This document shows positions 35,491 to 43,347 of a stretch of 62,707 bases of DNA, piece by piece. Source of the stretch: Candidatus Micrarchaeum sp. (GTDB taxonomy: Archaea; Micrarchaeota; Micrarchaeia; CABMEP01); the NCBI GenBank assembly GCA_020723065.1, contig DYJP01000001.1:56555-119261 (forward strand). The letters are read 5' to 3'. Below the pieces are notes generated by a model. That model saw nothing but the letters and a program-made list of their open reading frames with translations, did no database searches and was not told where the DNA came from. Every line of letters starts with the position of its first letter. The stretch's first letter is position 1. Position numbers and translations under genes: made by a program.

Positions 35491-36735
35491 TCAAAGATAG
35501 TTAATTATTTCGCCATCAGCAGCTTTAATTAGTCTATCCATTATAGCGCCCCCTATACTGTTTTGTTCGACTCCTTCTATTATTATCGCATCTATTTTTT
35601 CATTATCAGCTTTCCTGAATGTATCGAATATTTCATGTGCCATCTTTTCTTTTGACTTGAAGCATATTATTTTGCCATATTGTTTTATGCTCTCTAATAG
35701 GGATTTTGGAAGCTCATTTGAAAAAATAAACATCATTTTCTTTTTTTCTTGCTTTAATTTTTTTCCGAAAGTTAGCATAGAATATATTGTTCTCAATCTT
35801 CTTTCGTTTCTTTTAGCTACATAGATCTTTGCATTTGGAGAATAATGTTTATACTTTAATATTTGAGGAACCTGGTCTTCATTTTGTGCTTCGTAAGTTT
35901 TGATTTTCTTTCCGAGTACTCTTTCTATCTGCTCTTTACTTATCTTTCCTTCTCTAAGTATAATTGGGGTTTTATCGATAAGGCTCACTACTGTTGATTC
36001 TATTCCGATTTTGGACATTCCTCCATCAAGTATCAATCTCACTTTGTTCCAGAGTTCTTTTGCCGCATGTTTTGCCTTGGTTGCACTCGGTTTTCCAGTT
36101 ATGTTTGCGGACGAAGCTGCAATTGGTACATTTGCGGCATTTATTAGGTCTAGCGCGATTTTATTATCTGGCATTCTTATTGCCACAGTATCGGTTCCTG
36201 CGGTGACTAAATCGGAAACTGTAATGGATTTTGGCAATATGATTGTGAGCGGACCTGGCCAAAAATTGGAAGTGAGCGTCTGCATTTCTTCTGTTATGTT
36301 AGTAACCAAACATCTGACCATGTCCATTGAATTAACATGGATAATAAGTGGTTTATCATATGGCCTTTCCTTAGCTTCGTATAATCTTTTTATTGCTTCT
36401 TCATCGTATGCATTGGCCCCTAGTCCATAGACTGTTTCCGTAGGAAATACAACTAGCTTTCCTTTGCGTATTATTTTCGCAGCTTTTGCTATCGCATATT
36501 TGTACAAGTTATCATTTTTTTTGATCCTGATTATTTTTGCGCTCCCATCAATGGTTTTTTCGTCTTTGCACTTCTTTGAATAGACCTCATTGTATTTTAG
36601 TCTGGCAAGTATGTTTTTTTGTTTATTATTTGTTTTTGAATTGAGAAATATTTGTTTTTTTATTTTGTCTCTTTCTTGGTTTCTTTTTTCATTATGTATG
36701 TTTTTGCTGAACATTTGTTTCCCGTATTCGTGCAT
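35491..36735 (-). CDS. Threonylcarbamoyl-AMP synthase (TsaC/Sua5) with N-terminal extension
   Basis: Sua5/TsaC makes threonylcarbamoyl-AMP for the t6A modification of tRNA. The YrdC domain begins near residue 80: KGKLVVFPTETVYGLGANAYDEEAI, KERPYDKPLIIHV, then WPGPLTIILPK and PIAASSANITGKPS. A C-terminal Sua5-like domain follows (to ~414). The first ~80 residues are Lys/Asn-rich, low in complexity and not part of the family. ATG 36735 follows GGATGGTG. Kae1 and Bud32, which finish t6A synthesis, are encoded at 50060-52494. Confidence 0.92.
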   Translation of the reverse strand: MHEYGKQMFSKNIHNEKRNQERDKIKKQIFLNSKTNNKQKNILARLKYNEVYSKKCKDEKTIDGSAKIIRIKKNDNLYKYAIAKAAKIIRKGKLVVFPTETVYGLGANAYDEEAIKRLYEAKERPYDKPLIIHVNSMDMVRCLVTNITEEMQTLTSNFWPGPLTIILPKSITVSDLVTAGTDTVAIRMPDNKIALDLINAANVPIAASSANITGKPSATKAKHAAKELWNKVRLILDGGMSKIGIESTVVSLIDKTPIILREGKISKEQIERVLGKKIKTYEAQNEDQVPQILKYKHYSPNAKIYVAKRNERRLRTIYSMLTFGKKLKQEKKKMMFIFSNELPKSLLESIKQYGKIICFKSKEKMAHEIFDTFRKADNEKIDAIIIEGVEQNSIGGAIMDRLIKAADGEIINYL

Positions 36736-36992
36736 AAACACCATCCATTATGTCCAATGGCATTTGCTTGCTACCACATTATTATTAACTTCTTTCGAGT
36801 TTAAAATAATTCGCTTTTCATTTTTTTAGTATAAAGAGAATCGCATACGAGAATCATACTAGAATATTAATTTAATAATATTGTGAGGGACATTAATGCT
36901 GTGGGAATATCTGAGCAATCACTATTTTGTCTTTACATTGTCGCTTCTGTTCTGAATTCAACGCTAAATTGGAACATTTTCTATAAAAAGGT

Positions 36993-37925
36993 TCAAAGGG
37001 CCTTGATCTTTCCGATTATCCTCATCTTTCCCTCTGGCTTGAGGAGGAGGTATTCATGTCCAGGTAGATAGGCGATTTCCCTATCGCACTTTAATTCAAT
37101 TTCGTTTTCAGAGAAGGATTCTATGTTGACCTGCCTGTATTGTAGTCCGGCAGCTATGAATATCTTGCTGTCCGTCTCTATATTGTCGGAATAGTATTTC
37201 TGTTTGATCAATGTCCCCTTGATGCTTTTTGAAGATTTAATTCCATCTTTCGCAAGGATGTGCCCTCGTTCAACCTCTTCCACTGTTGCGCCTTTTACTG
37301 AAAGACCAACTCTTTCTCCTAGTTCGGCAATCTTGACATCTTTATCATGTACCTGGATAGATTTTACCATTATCTTCTTTCCGCCAGGATAAACTGTAAG
37401 CTCGTCATGCACTGCCACATTTCCTTTTGCAACCCCGAGAACGACTGTTCCTACGCTTTTGACATCGAAAGCCGAGTCTATCATGACGTGTTCCACACTC
37501 GGCTTTTCAAGCGTCATTGATGCTATTCTGGGATAGACTTCTTTCGGCACTTTGTCTATTATTACAAAGGATTCCAGGGTAGTTCCCTTGACCATTCTTA
37601 TGAATGCCTCTTTCTCTACGTATTCGTCAAAAATTATCAGGCCTTTCTTTATTCCAAGCAGGTCAAGCGCGATTATATATTCTCCAAGTTCCTTGTCGAG
37701 TTTCTTCACTACAAGTATGGCCGCATCTGCCATTGCAAGGCAGTGCGTCAGTGACTGAAGCTTTTCAGGATAGCTTGTAGGAACTAAGAAGGTCGCGGTT
37801 AGCTCGCCCCCTTTCATGTCAGTTCCCTTGTAATTGTATATCGTGAAATCCGTAACTGTTCCGCTCTTTCCGAGCTGTTTGGCGAATTCTTTGTCTCCGA
37901 GTACTGCTATGTTAATGTTTTTCAT
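36993..37925 (-). CDS. SelB/EF1A-like factor without GTPase motifs (aSelBL-type)
   Basis: The protein aligns with the G domain remains plus domains 2 and 3 of EF1A/SelB: DAAILVVKKLDKELGEYIIALDLLGIKKGLIIFDE is the relic of the DAAxLVV...L...G segment, and GTVVLGVAKGNVAVHDELTVYPGGKKIMVKSIQVHD is domain 2. The P-loop is GDKEFAKQLGKSGT instead of GHVDHGKST, the DxPGH motif is missing, and NKxD is FDEY, so GTP binding is unlikely. SelB-like proteins of this kind are known in archaea (the aSelBL family described by Atkinson and colleagues). ATG 37925 follows GTGATC. Confidence 0.8.
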   Translation of the reverse strand: MKNINIAVLGDKEFAKQLGKSGTVTDFTIYNYKGTDMKGGELTATFLVPTSYPEKLQSLTHCLAMADAAILVVKKLDKELGEYIIALDLLGIKKGLIIFDEYVEKEAFIRMVKGTTLESFVIIDKVPKEVYPRIASMTLEKPSVEHVMIDSAFDVKSVGTVVLGVAKGNVAVHDELTVYPGGKKIMVKSIQVHDKDVKIAELGERVGLSVKGATVEEVERGHILAKDGIKSSKSIKGTLIKQKYYSDNIETDSKIFIAAGLQYRQVNIESFSENEIELKCDREIAYLPGHEYLLLKPEGKMRIIGKIKAL

Positions 37926-38023
37926 GTTGATCACTTGCATATGAAGGACTATGGCGCTGTCTTTCCGTATTAATATCCATGCTTATCTTTTTAATATTTA
38001 GTCATAAACTAGTAGTGAGATTG

Positions 38024-38794
38024 ATGGAAGAACAGACAAGCAATGCAAACGGATCTTCAATAAGAAAGATGATAGAGCTGAAACGGACAGATTTCGATTC
38101 CGTTAGCACGCTATGGGCTGAAACAATGGCCTGGAGGCACTTGCCTAGACCTTTTCCAAATATAAATGTAATGTACAATATAAAGAAGGACACAGGGTTT
38201 GTCTTTTTATTTTCTTCTGATTTCGACAAATTTGCAAAATCCGTTCAGAATATAGAATCAGATGGAAGTAAGGCTAGTATAATCTTGGAGCTTGTTGACA
38301 AGTGCAAGAAGGATTATGACAGTGCGATGCAGGCCGCCAAGGACCTTTCCGAAATAGATCTTGAGTCTCTGCCGGCGGAATCTATTTATAAGATATATTC
38401 TATTCTGCTGAATCAATATAGCGAATTAGCTAAGCCGCTTTTCATCTATTATCTTCTATCAGCTGTAAAATCAGATATGGCTTTCGAATTGGAGAGCGTC
38501 TTGAAAGATAAAGGACTGGAGGTAAAGATCATTGAGTATTCCCTTAAGCAGCTTTTCGGAAGTAAGATATTTGAAGAATTGAGTAAGAGAAGCTACAAGA
38601 GTAAGAAGGAGATCATGCTTATGAGCCCTGAAGAGATACATAATTCTATCTATGGGGGGGTGTTCGAAGAATGGGAACTAGAGAACAGGAAAGATCATTT
38701 CATAATGGTCTATGATCTTGAGAAAGATGGGCCTATTATTTACAGTGGAGAGAAATCGAGAGTTATGGAAGTATCCTTAAATATACGGATATAA
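38024..38794 (+). CDS. Protein of unknown function (256 aa)
   Basis: I do not recognise this protein. It is mostly alpha-helical (LVDKCKKDYDSAMQAAKDLSEIDLESLP), has no signal peptide or membrane segment, and ends with a beta-rich stretch (HFIMVYDLEKDGPIIYSGEKSRVMEVSLNI). The middle and end loosely resemble the linker region of PEP-utilising enzymes, with low confidence. ATG 38024 is preferred to the hydrophobic upstream extension from 37979. It precedes the ferritin-like gene by 48 nt on the same strand. Confidence 0.65.
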   Translation: MEEQTSNANGSSIRKMIELKRTDFDSVSTLWAETMAWRHLPRPFPNINVMYNIKKDTGFVFLFSSDFDKFAKSVQNIESDGSKASIILELVDKCKKDYDSAMQAAKDLSEIDLESLPAESIYKIYSILLNQYSELAKPLFIYYLLSAVKSDMAFELESVLKDKGLEVKIIEYSLKQLFGSKIFEELSKRSYKSKKEIMLMSPEEIHNSIYGGVFEEWELENRKDHFIMVYDLEKDGPIIYSGEKSRVMEVSLNIRI

Positions 38795-38842
38795 CTTTCA
38801 TATCTGTTGTTTCTTAGTCGTTTTAATTGGTGGTATGATATG

Positions 38843-39124
38843 ATGTCTGAAATACCGATAAAATTGGATAAAATAAATAAAAAGGATATAGACCGCGAAA
38901 TTTTGCGAGCTGGGATAATTGCAGAGTTAGATGCGATCAATCTCTATGAGCAGATGGCTGCCCTTGCAACTGATAAGAAAATTAAAGTAATTCTTTTAGA
39001 TATTGCAAATGAAGAAAAGACCCATGTAGGGGAATTTCAGAGGCTTCTTTTGAATAGAGATGAAGAGCAAGTCAGGGAAATGGAAAAAGGGAAAAATGAA
39101 GTCAAAGAGGAAGTTGGAGAATGA
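38843..39124 (+). CDS. Encapsulated-ferritin-like (EncFtn) iron protein
   Basis: The 93-residue protein matches the two-helix encapsulated ferritin family: ILRAGIIAELDAINLYEQMAALATD and VILLDIANEEKTHVGEFQRLL. The ferroxidase residues E28, E58 and H61 have exactly the spacing of E32/E62/H65 in the Rhodospirillum rubrum protein, so ferroxidase activity is likely on assembly into a ring. The tail is charged and lacks a recognisable cargo-loading peptide, and no encapsulin shell gene is present in the window. ATG 38843 follows GGTGGT. Confidence 0.82.
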   Translation: MSEIPIKLDKINKKDIDREILRAGIIAELDAINLYEQMAALATDKKIKVILLDIANEEKTHVGEFQRLLLNRDEEQVREMEKGKNEVKEEVGE

Positions 39125-39165
39125 TCTCTTCATCTATTTTTTGGCTTTTTTTCTTTTTTTAATTT

Positions 39166-39410
39166 ATTTCACAGTAGGAAAAACCATTTCTTTCAATCTG
39201 AATAGGAATCTCAAAACCCATTCGATTATGATCGAAACTGAGATGTAATTGGTGAGTTTCGGTATTAGTATTGGAATCTCATTTATCTTTGAGTAGAACA
39301 GGTCAACGGAGAAAAGTTGGCTCAATCAAAAACGCGCCCAGAGAAATCAATAGTAATAATTTCGTGATATCGATTGTAATTTTCTCATATGGGGGTGTAG
39401 AAGAGTATTG
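39166..39410 (-). pseudogene. Possible decayed small membrane-protein gene
   Basis: The 375-nt gap 39125-39499 has no open gene, but the minus strand holds two adjoining fragments in different frames: YSSTPPYEKITIDITKLLLLISLGAFLIEP and then FYSKINEIPILIPKLTNYISVSIIIEWVLRFLFRLKEMV before a stop. Together they look like a two-helix membrane protein interrupted by at least one frameshift. I cannot name the family. Confidence 0.35.
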
Positions 39411-39499
39411 CTGAAGAGAACAATAAGACAGGTAGCGCTATTCAATAAAAACCAATAAGTATTCGTTCAGTAAATGAAGGTCGATTATAGTGTAACGCC

Positions 39500-40022
39500 T
39501 TACTCCTTTGGTTTGTTTTGTTTGGTGTTCTCCCCCTTATGTATGCCTTGGTAGAGCTGAGTTGCTTCTTCTATCTGAAGAAACACAATTTGTGCGATTT
39601 TGGCCCTTTTTTTCAGGCGGACTCCCCGTCCATTATGCACGATCAGGGTTGCTTCTCCCTTTCCACTGTATCCAGGATCCCAGAATCCATTATAGATATC
39701 GCATCCGCATCTTGTTAAAGAGATTCTGCATATTGTTATTGCAGATAGGTCCTTGGGCATGTTGACGATTTCCGCGATTTGTATCTTGTATGCCGCTCTC
39801 GAAAGGCTGACCCATCCCTCTGAATCGAACTTCAGCTCGTTCATCTGGCTCAGTCGCCATTCTTTGTTGTCGAAATCTATGCTTCCCCTGCTTCCGAATG
39901 CGTACACATTTTCGAGCATAAGATCGAAGCTTGAAGGCTGAAGCTGTCCCTTAAGGTCGACGTAGTCTTCTACTAGTTTATCCTTTTTTTATTCTTTGGA
40001 GGATTCCATCATGGTTAAGCAT
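39500..40022 (-). pseudogene. dcd: dCTP deaminase/dUTPase-family gene with frameshift in an A7 run
   Basis: The main frame (39500-39919 and upstream) has the dUTPase-fold motifs: KLVEDYVDLKGQLQPSSFDLML, AITICRISLTRCG, FWDPGYSGKGEATLIVHN and RAKIAQIVFLQ. No start codon precedes KLVEDYV in its own frame. The expected N-terminus, MLNHDGILQRIKK, starts at ATG 40022 in another frame; the two join if the run of seven A (T7 at 39984-39990 on the plus strand) had six. It is either a real pseudogene, a sequencing error, or a slippage site. The rest appears intact. Confidence 0.75.
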
Positions 40023-40051
40023 GTAGTATATGGATGGAAAACTAAAAAAAG

Positions 40052-40270
40052 TTACCACATGCTTTTGGTCTTCTGTCTTCTCCATTTTATTCTGTTCCAC
40101 ACTCTTTTATGCATGAAATAGGCGGCTGTTGCGTAGAGGCTTATCCCTAGGGTTGCTTCAATCGCGAGATTTGAATCTTTTGTCAGGAACAAGAATATAA
40201 AATAATCTGCAATCAAGATCATTATTCTTTAGGTGATTGTTTTCACGAACGATCGTTCCCATCGCTCTAT
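40052..40270 (-). pseudogene. DUF2061 small membrane protein, interrupted
   Basis: The 289-nt gap between dcd and the antiporter encodes a DUF2061-like protein on the minus strand. One frame reads ERSFVKTIT, a TAA where the family has Trp, then RIMILIADYFIFLFLTKDSNLAIEATLGISLYATAAYFMHKRVWNRIKWRRQ. The last part (VWNRIKW) is the DUF2061 signature. Translation could restart at ATG 40222 to give 56 residues, but the first conserved segment would be lost. Confidence 0.6.
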
Positions 40271-40311
40271 AAAGTGTGCACGTCGTCGCTTATTCTTTTC
40301 GCCGTGTCCAT

Positions 40312-41538
40312 TCAATCAGTACCTTTCATGGTTGTAGTTCCGGCACCGTTTGCCTCGTCGCCGCTGTTTTCTTGTTTTTTGCCGTTTGAATACAGGAAAA
40401 CTCCGACAGAAGCCACTACATTCGAAAGTATGATGATTAGCAGTACCATTTCAGTGAATCCGGCTATTTTCAGTCCGATATACTGCGGGTATGTGGACAA
40501 AACGGCCGCCGCCAGCCCTTTCGGCATCATCATTGCTGCGAAGTTCCTTTCTCTGTTTGTAAAGAAGAATTGTGCGACCAGCCTTCTCATCAGGTATATC
40601 CCAATTATTATCAGAATCGACGTGATTATCATGCTGTTACTGAGCGAATTGAAGCTGAAGAGCAGCCCTATGTACACGAAGAAGAAAGTCCTTACGAAGA
40701 ATGCAAGCTCCTTTTGTGATTCAGAAAGCCTTTTCTTTATAGAAGCTGCGTTTATGTTCTTGAAAGGCATGCTTTCAATATTTCCCAGAATCAGGCCGAA
40801 AACGAATACTGCGATGATTCCGTTGCTTCCGAGAAGCTCTACCGATGCATAAAGCAAAAGCGTTGCCGCAAGGGTAAGAACTGACGAGAATTCCCATCCT
40901 TCGAAGTATATCAGCAATCTAAACCAGGTGATCCCGAATACCGCGCCCAGGACAAGGGAGGTTGTGAACGAAGTGGCTAGAGACTGGGCTATCAGCTTCG
41001 GATCTACCGATCCGGCCACGATTATTTGGCCCAGCATTACCACGGAGATGATCGTCAGCGAATCGTTTATTGTGGCTTCAAGGTTTATTACATCTTTGAC
41101 TTCTTCAGATATCTTGCTGTATCTCATCAAGCACATCGTGGCTACTGCGGTGGTTCCTCCCAGCGTAGCCCCCATCAGAAGGCTTTCAAACACAGTCCAT
41201 TTGAAAATCAAGAACACTACCCCGGATATTGCAGACGCAGTGAGGATGAATGTGATTAAAGTGAATAAAGACGCCTTTCCAAGGCTTTTTGATAGCGAGC
41301 GTATGTTGAAAACCAGCCCTCCTTCGAATATTATTATCATGAGCGTGAGAGGTCCGAACAGAGGCATTAATCCCATGAAAAGTTCCCGGTCTATAACATT
41401 AAGTATTGGGCCAAGCACTATTCCTATTAGGATGAGGAGGATTATGTCTGGGATGCTGGTCGTCTTGAATAGTTTGGACATGAAAAATCCTATGAATATT
41501 ATAGCGCTTATCAGACTGAATGTTGTAATCGGGTCCAT
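40312..41538 (-). CDS. Cation:proton antiporter (CPA family)
   Basis: The 408-residue protein has about twelve membrane helices, beginning MDPITTFSLISAIIFIGFFMSKLF, with DIILLILIGIVLGP near 30, IIIFEGGLVFNIRSL near 70-85, GGTTAVATMCLMRYSK near 125 and LEATINDSLTIISVV near 150, where the ND pair corresponds to the ion-binding Asn/Asp of CPA1-type Na+/H+ exchangers. I use ATG 41538; the upstream ATG at 41580 adds a basic segment. It is co-oriented with the calcium/cation exchanger gene. Confidence 0.88.
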   Translation of the reverse strand: MDPITTFSLISAIIFIGFFMSKLFKTTSIPDIILLILIGIVLGPILNVIDRELFMGLMPLFGPLTLMIIIFEGGLVFNIRSLSKSLGKASLFTLITFILTASAISGVVFLIFKWTVFESLLMGATLGGTTAVATMCLMRYSKISEEVKDVINLEATINDSLTIISVVMLGQIIVAGSVDPKLIAQSLATSFTTSLVLGAVFGITWFRLLIYFEGWEFSSVLTLAATLLLYASVELLGSNGIIAVFVFGLILGNIESMPFKNINAASIKKRLSESQKELAFFVRTFFFVYIGLLFSFNSLSNSMIITSILIIIGIYLMRRLVAQFFFTNRERNFAAMMMPKGLAAAVLSTYPQYIGLKIAGFTEMVLLIIILSNVVASVGVFLYSNGKKQENSGDEANGAGTTTMKGTD

Positions 41539-41601
41539 ACAATATATCTGGAACTTAATTTTAAAAAAGGTTTTAATCATCTATGGTTCAGGCATGCAGC
41601 T

Positions 41602-42555
41602 TTAATAGACTGCGACTTGGGTCCCGGCCATGACCAGTATATACAATGCATAGATTGCAAGGAGCTTGATTCCGTCATTCTTGTCCAGCTTTCTGTTCTT
41701 CCAAAGAGAGTATCCCAGGAATCCTGAAGAAAGGAATATGCACGCCATTATTGGGGTTGAGATAAGAACATTTGGCTCGAACTGGTTGATCGCAGCATTG
41801 AGGCCCAGCAGCAGCGAGACGTTGGTAACATTGCTTCCCAGGATGTTCCCGATAGCAAGCCCCCATCTCCCCTTCTTTGCTGCCGCAAGGTTCACGGCAA
41901 GTTCGGGGGCGGACGTTCCTAACGCTACTATCGTGGCGCCTATGAATGATTGGAATATGTCGAGCTGGGTGGCAATGAGGACTGCGTTTTCGACCGCGAA
42001 TCCTGCGCTGATTATGACCACGAGCATTCCCACCAGGGTTATCACCAGGTCTATGCCTGCTTCTTTCTTGCTGACGTTGTTCGATGCGTTGTTATGCGGG
42101 ACCCCTTCGCTGATTACTTCCCTAAGGAAAAGGAGGTATATCACAATGAGGATCACGGCATCGGTTATTCCCATATGCCCGTCGATTACGAGTATGAAAG
42201 GTATGAACGAAAGGAACAGGAACATCAGCATCGCTCCTATCGTTTTCCTGTTGAATCTTTTGCTTTCCCTGATGAATGCGCTCAGACCGAGTATTAATGC
42301 GACATTCGTCACGTTGGAGCCAAGGAGGTCTCCGAGTGAAAGGTTGTTGTTACCTCCTGCGGACGACACCACTACGACCGAAAGTTCAGGGAGAGATGTT
42401 AGAAGAGATATGAGTAGGAAACCTATCGCTAGTTCGGTTATTCCAAGATATTTCGCTAAGCGCGAGGCGCTTTCGACGACATAGCGTGCCGCGAGCCCCA
42501 ATACCCCTATCGATGCTAGAAGAACTGCAAATTGAACTATGATGTCAAATGCCAT
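41602..42555 (-). CDS. Na+/Ca2+ exchanger family (CaCA) antiporter
   Basis: The two alpha repeats are clear: SLLTSLPELSVVVVSSAGG with GDLLGSNVTNVALILG (residues ~50-92) and ALGTSAPELAVNLAAAKKG with GNILGSNVTNVSLLLG (~210-255). Ten membrane helices are expected. Prokaryotic relatives exchange Ca2+ or Na+ for H+/Na+. It is upstream of and close to the CPA antiporter gene, so the two may form an ion-homeostasis operon. Confidence 0.93.
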   Translation of the reverse strand: MAFDIIVQFAVLLASIGVLGLAARYVVESASRLAKYLGITELAIGFLLISLLTSLPELSVVVVSSAGGNNNLSLGDLLGSNVTNVALILGLSAFIRESKRFNRKTIGAMLMFLFLSFIPFILVIDGHMGITDAVILIVIYLLFLREVISEGVPHNNASNNVSKKEAGIDLVITLVGMLVVIISAGFAVENAVLIATQLDIFQSFIGATIVALGTSAPELAVNLAAAKKGRWGLAIGNILGSNVTNVSLLLGLNAAINQFEPNVLISTPIMACIFLSSGFLGYSLWKNRKLDKNDGIKLLAIYALYILVMAGTQVAVY

Positions 42556-42626
42556 AATGGTATTTCTGTAGATTCTTTAAATACTTACTGATTGTTTGAA
42601 AAAAACAGGAATAAAAATGGCCGCAG

Positions 42627-42645
42627 CCTTTGCTCGATGCAAAGG
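42627..42645 (-). terminator. Hairpin CCTTTG-7-CAAAGG downstream of tRNA-His
   Basis: The stem is 6 bp with a 7-nt loop, ~25 nt past the tRNA-His 3' end and followed on the minus strand by GGCTGCGGCCATTTTTATT. The GGCTGCGGCC next to it repeats the last ten bases of tRNA-His. It may terminate or help process the tRNA transcript. Confidence 0.4.
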
Positions 42646-42669
42646 TGCGCCTTTTTATTGGATGAAAAG

Positions 42670-42811
42670 GGCCGCAGCCGAGAATCGAACTCGGGCCCGA
42701 AGGTTTCTATGAAGTTCCCTTGAAAGAACATTTCATCGATTTTCTGATGAAACTCTTTTTTCAAAAGAGTTTCTCCACAGCCTTCCGTGCTACCATTACA
42801 CCACCGCGGCC
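42670..42811 (-). tRNA. tRNA-His (anticodon GTG) with intron
   Basis: Acceptor GCCGCGG pairs with CTGCGGC; the discriminator is C and an extra G (-1) is encoded, both specific to tRNA-His. The D stem is GTGT/GCAC, the anticodon stem GAAGG/CCTTC, and the T arm CCGAG-TTCGATT-CTCGG. The anticodon GTG is at 42776-42778 on the minus strand. An intron of about 70 nt (42705-42774) follows position 37. CCA is not encoded. Confidence 0.92.
42705..42774 (-). other. tRNA-His intron rich in hairpins
   Basis: It contains GAAACTCTTTT-GAA-AAAAGAGTTTC (perfect 11-bp stem), then TTTCATC-8-GATGAAA and a third weaker stem around TGTTC/GAAC. It sits at the canonical 37/38 site and would be cut by the tRNA splicing endonuclease. 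Confidence 0.75.
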
Positions 42812-42864
42812 ATTTTTAGATTTTATTATTATTTAGTTGATTACTTTTATATTACTTTATTTTA

Positions 42865-43215
42865 CTAGATTGCGCACCGAACTTCTGTAGAGGCTAAAAC
42901 AGTTGCTTTTTTTTCCGGTCCTTTCCAATATTGGTTATATCTTCTGAAATTATGAATATTCCCTATGGATGTATATTCAGGAGGAATCTTCTTGATTCCG
43001 TCCGGATACTCGAACTCATTTTCGAATCTTGAAGGGATTCTGTTTTTCATACACCTGTTCAGCTCGTTGAACATGTCAGTCTTTTCTATCCCAGGATATC
43101 ATTCCATCATTGTTTTTCCGATGAGTTCTTCTCTGCTTCTTCTGTTATGATTGACTGCGGAATCGTTTATGTAAATATATCTCCGGTCTCGCCCAATTAT
43201 CTGGAAGCCTTCCAT
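42865..43215 (-). pseudogene. Remnant of a PAS sensor domain
   Basis: On the minus strand, fragments read EGFQIIGRDRRYIYINDSAVNHNRRSREELIGKTMMEW, a stop, then YPGIEKTDMFNELNRCMKNRIPSRFENEFEYPDG. This is a PAS domain of the histidine-kinase type, with an in-frame TGA and no kinase or receiver part. Downstream the sequence degenerates. The remaining gap to TyrRS (43216-43347) holds nothing I recognise. Confidence 0.65.
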
Positions 43216-43347
43216 CAATTATTCAGTATTTGTTTGTATTCTGGTTCGTGCTGCCGGTAATCTCGATTTTCTTTTCTAATTCGGTTTGCTCAGTTTATTT
43301 TCGTTGCCTGCTCCCATGCCATTAATTCCATACGTTAGAATTAAATT

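Noticed and set aside
36993-37925. eIF2 gamma or functional EF1A
   Set aside because: The GTP-binding motifs and much of the G domain are missing, and the length is too short for either factor.
41666-42484. 272-codon plus-strand ORF antisense to the CaCA exchanger
   Set aside because: Shadow of the exchanger frame, whose alpha-repeat motifs are unambiguous on the minus strand.
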